Shown here piece after piece: positions 12,826 to 24,501 of a DNA stretch of 64,000 nucleotides. The stretch covers positions 611,001 through 675,000 of the forward strand of contig JAFMOC010000310.1 of assembly GCA_019802505.1 (NCBI GenBank). Direction: 5' to 3'. The notes beneath the pieces are model-generated. The model saw nothing but the letters and a program-made list of their open reading frames with translations, did no database searches and was not told the DNA's origin. The translations under genes were made by a program, and so were the position numbers. Origin of the DNA: Corydoras sp. C115 (taxonomy: Eukaryota; Chordata; Actinopteri; Siluriformes; Callichthyidae). The stretch's first letter is position 1; each line of letters opens with the position of its first letter.

Positions 12826-15800
12826 GTGTCTGTGTGTGTGTGCCTGTGAGTGTGTGTGTGTGTGCGTGTGTGTGTGTGAGTGTGGGTTTGAGTGTCTGTG
12901 TGTGTGTGAGTGTCTGTGTGTTTGTTGTGAGTGTGTGTGTGTGAGTGTGTGAGTGAGTGTGTGAGTGTGTGTGTGTGTGTGTGCAGAAAGCTTCACTAAC
13001 CTGATAGCGATCACCTCCACCCATAATCCCAAAAACGCCACCCGAGGGCCGAACGCTTCCCTCACGTAGGTGTAGTGGCCCCCCGACTTCTTGATGCAGG
13101 TTCCCAGCTCAGCGTAACACAAAGCACCTGCAGGGAGTTACAATCACGACAATGTTCCAATTTACTCAACACAACTCGAATTTATTTATAAAGCACTTTA
13201 AAAACGTCGTGTGTGTGAGTGTGTGCCTAGCGATAGATTGCCCCCTGTCCTGGGTATATCTGGCCAGCGCCCGAAACGTTCTCCCCTGGATGGGCATGGG
13301 GAACCTCCCCGCGACCCTAGCAGAGGATAAAGTGGGCGGTAATGGATGGATGGACTTTAAAAACAACAACGGCTACAACAAAGTGCTGTACGGTACTTAA
13401 AATTGACAAAAATAAGAATACAATCACAGCAGCATGGTGGCTTAGTGGTTGGCATGTTCTCCTCTCAGCGCTGGGGATTCCTGGTTCGAATCCCCATCTG
13501 GGTGGAGTTTTCATGTTCTCCCCATGTCCGCGTAGGTTTCCTCCGGGTTCTCCGGTTTCCTTCCACACAGTTTTTCCTGCCCAAAACGTTCTCCGCAGGA
13601 TGGGCATGGGGAACCCCCCGTGACCCTTGTGTAGGGTAAAGCGGAAGATCTTAATCTGGGTGGAGTTTCCATGTTTCCAAAGAAAGTATTTGGATGCCCA
13701 AGGACAGGGTTCCAAAAGAATATGGATGCCCAAGAAAATGGGTCAAGGTATATAGATGCCCATGGACAAGGGTCCAAAAGAATGTTGATGCCCTGGGCAG
13801 GGGTTCAAAAGAATGTTGATGCCCAACAAAATGGGTCAAAGTATATGGATGCCCAGGGACAGGGGTTCAAAAGCATGTGGATGCCCACGAACATGGGTCA
13901 AAGTATAGGAATGCCCAGTGACAGGGGTCCAGAGGTAAGTGGATGCCCAAGTACAGAAATCCAAAAGAATGTCGATGTCCAGGGACAGGGGTCCAAAAGG
14001 ATGTGGATGCCCAAGGACAGAAATCCAAAAGAATGTTGATGTCTGGGACATGGATCCAAAAGTATCTGGTTGCCCAGGAACAGGGGTCCAAACGTATGTG
14101 GGTGCATTTGAACATGGGTCATAGTATATGGATAGAGGTCAAAAGTATATGGATGCCCAGCTATAGAGGTCAAAAGTATATGGATGCCCAAGGACAGGAG
14201 TCCAGAGGTATGTGGATGCCCAGGTTCAGAGGTCAAACTTATATGGATGCCCAAGCAAGTGGGTCAAAGTATATGGATGCCCAGGGACAGGGGTCCAGAT
14301 GTATGTGGATGCCTAGGTTCAGAGGTCAAAAGTATGTGGATGCATAGGAACAAAGATCAAAAGTATGTGGATGCCCAAGGACAGGGGTCCAGAGGTAAGT
14401 AGATGCCCAAGAACAGAAATCCAAAAGAATGTTGATGCCTGGGACAGGGGTTCAAAATATATGTGGATGTCCAAGAAAATGGGTCAAAATATATGGATAC
14501 CCAGGTTCAGAGGTCAAATGTATGTAAATGCCCAAGGACAGGAGTCCTAAAGGATGTGGATGCCCAAGCAAATGGGTCAAAGCACATAGATGCCCAGGGA
14601 CAGGGGTTCAAAGGTATGTGGATGCCCAAGGACAGAAATCCAAAAGAATGTTGATGCCTGGGACAGGTATCCAAAAGTATCTGGTTGCCCAGGGACAGGG
14701 GTCAAAAGTATATGGATGCCAAAGGACAAATGTCAAAAAGTATGTGGATGCCCAGGAACAGAGGTCAAAAGTATGTGGATGCCCACGAACATGGGTCAAA
14801 TTATATGGATGTCAAAGGATGAAGGTCAAAATGTATGTGGATGTGGAGGGACAGAAATCCAAAAGAATGTTGATGCCTGGGACAGGGGTTCAAAACTATG
14901 TGGATGCCCATGAAGAGAGGTGAAATATTTGTAGATGGCCAAGAAAATGTGTCAAAATATGTGGATACCCAGGTTCAGAGTTCAAAAGGTATGTTGATGC
15001 CCAAGGACAGGAGTCCAGAAGTATATGGATGCCCAGGAACAGAGGTCAAAATTATGTGGATGCCCACAAACATGGGTCAAAGTGTATGGATGCCCATGGA
15101 CAGGGGTCCAAAACAATGTTGATGCCCAGGTTCACAGGTGAAAAGTATGTGTATGCTCAGAGACGGGGGTTCAACCCAACCCAACATCGCTGACTGTGTG
15201 TAACTAATGTAATGGTCCTGATGGATATCAGTGTGGAGAACATCTGAGAAACATTTGAAAGTATCCCTCCTAACTTTTTATGAGCGGCCGTTTTGTTTCT
15301 TTTATTTTAAGGCGAACAATGCGACCTTGCTGAAGAAGATCTTGTTACACACTTAATGTTTCCACTGCCCTGTGATAATAAATAATCAGCCGTCGTGAGA
15401 TAAGGACTTCGTGTAACTCCTGGAACAAATAATACATCACAGTGTTCGTGTTAATGACTGCATGGTCCGTTACACAACTATACAACACAAACGAAACGAA
15501 ACGATCAGTGTACGGATCATTTAAAAGAACGTTGTCACAAGCAAGGGATTGGTCGTAAAACTGCAGGAGAACCGTGACGAGATGATTAGAACATTTATCA
15601 ACTGCTTATTTTAAAAATACCTCAGATAATTGGTATTTATCAGATAAAGTCTCATTCACTAATTACTTTAAATGCTGTATTTAAGTAGAATATAATATAT
15701 TCATTCATTATCTCCCGCTTTTATCCTCTATTAGGGTTGCGGTGGGGTTCCCCATGCCCATGCAGGGGAGAACGTCTCAGGCGCTGGGCAGATAGACCCA

Positions 15801-16038
15801 GGAAAGGGCGCCAATCCATCCTTGGGAACTCACTTACTCACACAGACACACTCTATATGGGGCAATTTTTGAGAATTCAATTGACTTGATCCATGTTTTT
15901 GGACTGTGGGAGGAAACCGGAGAACCCGGAGGAAACCCACGCAGACACGGGGAGAAAATGGAAACTCCACCCAGATTGGGATTCGAACCGGGAATCCCTA
16001 GCGCTGAGAGGAGAACGTGCCAACCACTAAGCCATGAC

Positions 16039-16111
<73 letters not shown>

Positions 16112-16212
16112 TGGCGTTCCAAGGCGGAGAAGAGACCATGACACGGGTTGCCATGTTGAATAGACCACAATTTTTAAGCACACTTTTAGAACCACGTTAC
16201 AGAGAGCACCCC

Positions 16213-16290
<78 letters not shown>

Positions 16291-16735
16291 ACATTGTGGG
16301 AACCTGTTTACACACACACCGACACACACACACACATACACAGTGTGGGAACCTCATGTAATTGTGGGATCTGGCAGCTGGTCAGAATGTAGATCAGTCA
16401 GATTTAAAGTGAAAACCTTTCGTAAGGTTATAGTTATATGTAATGTAGGGGAAAGGTTTGTAAGGTTGATAATAGGTTGAGTTTACGTTTGGGGTAATGG
16501 GAGGATGGTGGGGTTTTAATGGATTTAAAGATTTAAAGGTTTGGGGAAAAGAAATGGATTTGTCAAGTATACATAATGCTGAAGAACAAATCTCAAATAA
16601 TTGTGAGATTGTATGTGTGTGTTATATGTGTGTGTTATATATATATAAAACAGTGGTTTTGTGTGTGTGTGGGTGGGTGTGGGTGTGGGTGTGTATCTGA
16701 CACCTTTCTATAAAATAAATGGATGTCTATGTAAA

Positions 16736-16788
<53 letters not shown>

Positions 16789-17123
16789 GGGCGGCACGGT
16801 GGCTTAGTGGTTAGCACGTTCGTCTCTCAGCACTAGGGATTCCCTGTTCGAATCCCCATCTGGGTGGGAAACTCCATGTTCTCAATGTTCTCCCCGTGTC
16901 CGCGTGGGTTTCCTCCGGGTTCTCTTGTTTCCTCCCACAGTCCAAAAACATGGATCAAGTCAATTGAGTTCTCCAAATTGCCCCATATAGATGGTTTGTG
17001 TTTGTGCGAGTGAGTGTGTGCCCAACGATAGTATATCTGACCAGCGCCTGAGACGTTCTCCCCTGGATGAGCATGGGGAACCCCACTGCGACCGTAATAG
17101 AGGATAAATCGGAAGGTAATGAA

Positions 17124-17203
<80 letters not shown>

Positions 17204-17267
17204 AGTGGTTTTGTGTGTTTGAGTATATATGTTTGTGTGTCTGTGTCTCTGTGTATGTAAAGTATGC

Positions 17268-17336
<69 letters not shown>

Positions 17337-18544
17337 TGTATATACACAGTGGTGTGAAAAAGTGTTTGCCCCCTTCCTCATTTCCTGTTTTTTTGCATGT
17401 TTGTCAGACTTAAGTGTTTCGGAACATCAAACCAATTTAAACAATAGTCAAGGACAACACGGAACAGTGGTGAACCTTCCCAGGAGTGGCCGGCCGCCCA
17501 AAATTACCCCAAGAGCGCAGCGACGACTCATCCAAGAGGTCACAAAAGACCCCACAACAATGTCCAAAGAACTGCAGGCCTCACTTGCCTCAGTTAAGGT
17601 CAGCGTTCATGCCTCCACCATCAGAAAAAGACTGGGCAAAAATGCCCTGCATGGCAGAGTTCCAAGAAGAAAACCACTGCTGAGCAAAAAGAACATTAAA
17701 TCTCGTCTCAATTTTTCCAAAACACATCTTGATGATCCCCAACACTTTTGGGAAAACATTATGTGGACCGATGAGACAAAAGTGGAACTCTTTGGAAGGT
17801 GTGTGTCCCATCACATCTGGCGTAAAAGGAACACTGCATTTCAGAAAAAGAACATTATACCAACAGTAAAATATGGTGGTGGTAGTGTGATGGTCTGGGG
17901 CTGTTTTGCTGCGGCAGGACCTGGAAGACTTGCTGTGATAAATGGAACTATGAATTCTGCTGTCTACCAAAAGATCCTGAAGGAGAATGTCCGACCATCT
18001 GTTCGTGAACTCAAGCTGAAACGAACTTGGGTTCTGCAGCAGGACAATGATCCAAAACACACCAGCAAGTCCACCTCTGAATGGCTGAAGAAAAACAAAA
18101 TGAAGACTTTGGAGTGGCTTAGCCAAAGTCCTGACCTGAATCCTATTGAGATGTTGTGGTATGACCTTAAAAAGGCCGTTCATGCTCGAAAACCCTCTAA
18201 TGTAACTGAATTAGAACAATTCTGCAAAGATGAGTGGGACAAAATTCCTCCAGAACGCTGTAAAAGACTCATTGCAAGTTATCGCAAACACTTGTTTGCA
18301 GTTGTTGCTGCTAAGGGTGGCCCAACCAGTTATTAGGTTTAGGGGGGCAATCACTTTTTCACACAGGGCCATGATGGTTTGGATTTTTTTCTCCTTTAAT
18401 AATAAACACCTTCATTTACAAATTGCATTTTGTGTTTTCTAGTGTTGTCCTTGTTTAAATTGGTTTGATGTTCCGAAACACTTAAGTCTGACAAACATGC
18501 AAAAAACAGGAAATGAGGAAGGGGGCAAACACTTTTTCACACCA

Positions 18545-18602
<58 letters not shown>

Positions 18603-19314
18603 TGTGCATCCGGAAAGTATTCACAGCTTCACTTTTTCCACATTTTCTTACATTACAGCCTTCTTCCAAATTGTATTACATTAATCTCTTTCCTCAAAAT
18701 TCTACACGAAATACCCCATTATGACCATTATGACCATGAAAAAAGTTTTCCTGAGAGTTTTGAAAATTTATTAAAAATAAAAATCTAAGAAATCACATTT
18801 ACATAAGTATTCACAGCCTTCGCCATGAAGCTCAAAATTGTGCACTCTGTGAATGTTCTGGAGTGGCCCAGCCAGAGCCCAGACTTGAATCCGATTGAAC
18901 ATCTCTGGAGGGATCTGAAAATGGCTGTGCATAGATGTCTCCCATCCAACCCGATGGAGCTTCAAAGGTACTGCAAAGAAGAATGGGCAAAACTGCCTAA
19001 AGACAGGTGTGCTAAGCTTGTGGCATCATATTCAAAAAGACTTGAGGCTGTAGTTGCTGCCAAAGGTGGTTCTACAAAGTATTAAGCAAAGGCTGTGAAT
19101 ACTTATGTAAATATGATTTCTTTGTTTTTTAATTTTAATAAATTTTCAAAAGTTTCAAGAAAACTTTTTTCACATGGTCATAATGGGGTATTTTGTGTGG
19201 AATTTTAAGGAAAGAGATTAACGTAATACAATTTGGAATAAGGCTGTAACGTAAGAAAATGTGGAAAAAGTGAAGCGCTGTGAATACTTTCTGGATGCAC
19301 TGTATATATAGTGG

Positions 19315-19348
<34 letters not shown>

Positions 19349-22300
19349 CTGACATCTTTTCTATCAGAACCAGCATTAGCTCAGTCAGTCTGTGTCGCCC
19401 GTTACCCCTTTGCTGGACCATATTTGATAAATGCTACCCCCTGCAGACATATCTTACAGATGTGGGCCACATCTGGCTGAGACGCTGCAGTGCTGGCTCT
19501 CTGCCGTTTGTGGTACCAGTGAAAGAGCCAAAGCTGGACCTCATGTACAAAGCTGCATTTGCTCCTCGTCCAGGGAGCCATGAGTGGATCAAACGTTTAC
19601 AAACTCATCCGACCCCCACGTTCTAAAGCCCGTCTGCCTGTCTGGAACCGATCTGTCCCTGCATGGGGGGCCACTTTTGCCTGACATGTTCTAGCATAGT
19701 GGCATCAGGCTATACAGATGAAAATGAAAATAAGGAAATCTGGAATTTTCATAGTATTGAGATGATTTGGAACCAAAGGATTAGTGATGGCATGTTCTCC
19801 TCTCACCACTAGGGTTCAAGGTTCCAATCCCAATCTGGGTGGAGTTTCCATGTTCTCTCCATGTCATGCATTGGTTTTCTGCGGGTTCTCCGCTTTCCGA
19901 CCACAGTCCAAATACATGGCTTCAAGGTTAATTAAGTGCTCTAAATTGCCCCATATGGAGTGTGTTTGTGAGGTCATTGGTTAAAACATCAGTGCTGGTC
20001 AACTCAGTGCTGGGGATGCAGGTTCGAATCCCAATCGTTTCCCAATGGTTTCCATGTTCTATTCTCTGGGTTCTAACGTTTCCTCCCACAGTCCAAAAAC
20101 ATGGATTCAAGGTGAATTGGCTGCACTGCATTTCCCTTACATAGTCTGAGTATATGTGTGAGAGCTGAAACTCCTGCTGTATGCAGACGACCTGGTCCTG
20201 CTGTCTCCCACCGCTCAGGGTCTGCAGCAGATCCTGGACCTGCTGCAGCAGTACTGTCAGACCTGGGCCCTGACAGTTAACCTCAAGAAAACTAAAATCC
20301 TAACCTTCCAAAAAAGATCCAGCTCTCAGGGAACAAACCACACATTGACATTAGGAACACACCAAATCGAACACGCAAATAATTACACCCATCTCGGCCT
20401 CACCATCAACTCCTCTGGAAGCTTCAAACTTAACCTGGCAGTGAATGAACTGAGAGAAAAAGCCCGCAGAGCTTTCTACGCCATAAAACAACAAACCCCC
20501 GTTGAAATTTCAGTCAGAATTTGGCTTAAAATATTAGAAGGGGTTATTGAACCAATTGCCCTGTATGGCAGTGAGGTGTGGGGTCTGCTGACTCAGCAAC
20601 AACCTAACAAATGGGACAAGCATCCAATTGAGACCCTGCATGCAGAATTCTGTAAAATAATCTTAAATCACTCGATCCCTCAGCAGCATCGCTCTGTACG
20701 GCCACTCTACCATGCTGCAGCTCCCATTCAGTGGCCTATCGGAGGAGTTCAAGGTCACACGCGCTAGGGTGTACGTGATGTACCGGGATTCCTCAGACAG
20801 AAAAGTTGCCACAGCAGGAATTCGAGTGAAAACTTGGAGGAAATGGAAGGCACAGGAAGCCGTTGACAGAGCAGAGGCAAGGCTACAGCACAACATCTTG
20901 GTGGGCAACACTGCAGTGGGCCGTGCAGGTCTTGGCTGCTTTTCCAAGCCCCGCTATGACAAAAGTCAGAGGAAGAGAGAAGCGGAAAATGGTACAGGAC
21001 GAGATAAGGGCAGAGGTAGAGAAAGATCGGTGAGTCAAGACGGTGGCTATGCACCAGCAAGGTGCCTGGACAAGGTGGGAGCACGCTGAGCAGCGTAAAG
21101 TCACCTGGCCAGAGCTCTGGAGACTCGAACCCCTGCACATTAAGTTCCTTATTCAGTTCGTATATGACGTTCTCCCTAGTCCAACCAACCTGAAGCGCTG
21201 GGGCTTAGCACACACCGCGGCATGTCAACTATACCAGAAAAGAACCACCCTCAAGCACATCCTCAGTTGCTGCCCAAGGGCCTTGAGGGAGGGGCGGTAT
21301 CTCTGGCATCACGACCAGGTCCTCAGGGCTCTGGCAGACATGCTCAGCTCAGCAATCTCTAACTGCAGGTACCAACACACTCCCAAACACACCATCACTT
21401 TTGTTAGAGTGGGAGAGAAGGCACAACATCAGCCAGGTTCCTCTGGAGGGCTTCTCACCACTGCCCGGGACTGGAAGCTCCAAGTTGACCTGGGAAGACA
21501 GCTCAAGTTCCCAGAGTACATCGTAGCCTCTGCACTTCGACCAGACATGGTATTAATATCAGAGTCTACAAAGCAAGTGGTGCTGGTCGAACTTACTGTC
21601 CCCTGGGAAGATCTAATGGAGGAGGCAAATGAACGCAAGAGAGCTAAGTATGCTGAGCTGGTGACTGAGTGCCGGAGTAAAGGCTAGAAAGCCCGATGTG
21701 AACCAGTTGAGGTAGGGTGCCGGGGTTTTGCTGGTCAGTCACTACCCCGCACCCTAAAAGTCCTTGGAGTAAAAGGTCAGCTGTGCAGGCGAGCCATCAG
21801 GAACATCATAGAGGCTGCGGAGAAAGCCTCAAGATGGCTATGGATCCGGAGGGGGGATCCGTGGAGTAGTGGGCCACTTGGACACAAGTCAGGGGCTGAT
21901 CACCCACGGCTGGGTCGGCCGAGCGAGGGTGTTTGATGATCCCCATGACCTCGGGTTCAACACTTAAGATGTGTCCAAGTAGCACCAAGAGGTGTATGTA
22001 AGAACAAACACAGACACACCACAAACAACGCATGCAAGGCAGAATTAGGCCGTTATCCTTTAAATATTAAAATACAAAAAAGGGCAATTAAATTCTATAA
22101 ACACCTGAAAGAGAGCGACCCACACACTCTGCAATCCCAAGAGATGAGCAAACACACCAGTCCCCTCAGCCAACTGATCTTGAGTCACTGCAGCACCACA
22201 CACACACACTCACACACACTAACACACCACAGACTCAAGATCAGTGTCAAGTCTCAGTCCCGATTCGGACCAACCAAATCACCCAAAAACTCAAAGGTAA

Positions 22301-22752
22301 TTATTTAAACCAGTGGGAAACCGAAAGTCAGTCCCAAAGTAAAATGGAGTGTTATCTGTCCCTAAACCGACCGTACACACCGGCAGCCTATCTGAGCAGT
22401 GTGACGGACCCCGGACTGAGACACACCCTGACCAGGTACAGACTCAGCGTCCATCACCTGGCCATCGAGACAGGGCGACACCGGCAGTCCTGGCTGCCCT
22501 GAGAGAAGAGGGTGTGTCAGTGATGTACCTTGAATAAAACCGAGACAGAGCTGCACTTCCTCACCGAATGCACCAAATACACAGACATCAGAGAGAAATA
22601 CTACAACAAATTTACAAACATCATCCCCAACTTCACCTCCCTCACCCCCACCCAAAAACTGCCCCACCTACTGACAGGGAGAGCTGTGTACTGGCAGCAC
22701 TGTATACATACACCTGCCACCAAGAGAGGGACAGAGAGTGACCAAACCAACC

Positions 22753-22785
<33 letters not shown>

Positions 22786-23212
22786 CTAATTTTATTTAAA
22801 TATTTATATATATGTATATATTATACTATTTCATTGTATTTGTATACTATGTACATTTTTGTAATATTGTAAATTTGTAATTGTTTTTGTTTTTTTATTT
22901 TGTAAACCAGCTTTGTGCAATACAAATGTATAATTTGTCATGCAAATAAAGCTTTTAAATTGAATTGAGTGTGTGTCAAGCAATAGAGTGGGGCCCTTTC
23001 TGCCCAGTGTTCTAAACGTTCTCCCCTGAATACATCCCGTCACCCCGGTCCCCGACCCCCCGCGAGCGTATTATAGGGCTGAGCTGAAGATAACGGATGG
23101 CTGGGTAATTGGGAACCATTTGTTTAGCCATTCGTCTATGTGAGAAAGTAGCGAGACCGTGAGTGCGAGAGTGACAGTGGTGTGTTGAGTGTGTTATTCT
23201 GACAGTGGGGTG

Positions 23213-23256
<44 letters not shown>

Positions 23257-23559
23257 GGCCTGTTGTGTTGGATGAGAGCCTCAGTGTTGTTTCTGAACCT
23301 TTGTGGTGGCTTTAAATTCCCCGGCTCGGAAAAGCCTCGCGGCAACGGCGCACAAAAGAGAGGCGACAAGTGTGAAACGTCTCCTGACACACACATGAGT
23401 ACACACACATGAGTACACACACACACAGCTCAACAATACGCCTCTGACACACAAATAAGTTCATGGCTTATACACACAGCCATCACACCCTCGGACTGTT
23501 TGATCTGTCCCGTAAAGAGGTGCAGGGACAATGTGTAAAGCTCCTTAAACAACACACAC

Positions 23560-23604
<45 letters not shown>

Positions 23605-23627
23605 ATACATATACAGTGTATATGTAT

Positions 23628-23681
<54 letters not shown>

Positions 23682-23727
23682 GTATATGTGTGTATATTAT
23701 ACACACATATACACATACATACATACA

Positions 23728-23774
<47 letters not shown>

Positions 23775-24095
23775 CCATGGTGTCTCTGAGGTAATTGTTC
23801 GTCTCTCTCCTCACATATAAACATACATATACACACACACTGCGCCCCACCCCAGGTACACAGGGCAGAGTTACATAAAACACATATTAAACGATAGCGC
23901 ATGATACACACATCATACATATATAAACATACATACACATACACACACATATATACACATACATACACATACATACACACACATACACGTACATATATAA
24001 ACATACATACACACACACACATATATAAACATACATACACATACATACACATACATACTCACAAACACACACACACCTTAAAAACTTTAAAACCT

Positions 24096-24171
<76 letters not shown>

Positions 24172-24467
24172 ATGCACACACTCACAAATACACTTAAAAA
24201 CCTTTAAAACCTTAAAACATTTAACCAAACTACACACCGACCACATATATCTAAAGCAGTGTACACTTGTTCTAGTTTGTGTGTGTGTGTTTTTAGGTGT
24301 ATGGTCATGTTGTAATACACACCGTAAGGCTGTGTTCCGAATCACCAAACCTTTAATGATTTCAGATCATCGTTTATAATTACAATGGGTAATTAACCGA
24401 GACAGAATGTCCAGGTCGACACCCACAAGAACAAATAACACAATGCAACCCAATGAATCAGGTTCTC

Positions 24468-24501
<34 letters not shown>

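Larger units (their letters stand above)
20668..22002 (+). mobile_element. Nested LINE fragment with restriction-like endonuclease
   Basis: About 1.3 kb that splits the host LINE. It starts in LQLPFSGLSEEFKVTRARVY (post-RT region) and ends with a short non-coding tail (ACTTAAGATGTGTCC). The gene order matches R2/NeSL-type elements, 5'-truncated. Boundaries are good to about 10 bp; no clear target-site duplication was recognised. Confidence 0.75.
20161..22970 (+). mobile_element. 5'-truncated LINE (APE-type), interrupted by another LINE
   Basis: Host element of a nested pair. It begins inside the reverse transcriptase at LLYADDLVLLSPTAQGLQQI, so the 5' end is truncated as is usual for LINEs. 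Its coding remnant runs 20164-20667, is interrupted from about 20668 to 22002, and resumes at about 22003-22760. The 3' end is A/T-rich with AATAAAGC and an ATTGAATTGA tail at about 22940-22970. Clade is not certain (I/Nimb- or jockey-like). Confidence 0.8.

Noticed and set aside
12660..12952. Cys/Val-rich small proteins
   Set aside because: Pure GT repeat translation; the same applies to Ile/Tyr frames in TA tracts and Thr/His frames in CA tracts.
12634..13000. His/Thr-rich continuation of the exon 2 frame
   Set aside because: It is CA microsatellite in intron 2 beyond a donor that joins exon 3 in phase.
13672..15175. CRISPR-like array (regular ~31-bp repeats)
   Set aside because: Units are contiguous and diverged with no unique spacers, in a vertebrate intron; it is a minisatellite.
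16789..16870. tRNA gene
   Set aside because: A and B boxes are present but the cloverleaf pairing is not, and the same head occurs in dozens of SINE copies.
17119..17454. Start of a 405-codon transposase
   Set aside because: The first ~110 codons are TA-repeat and TIR sequence; real transposase similarity begins near 17455.
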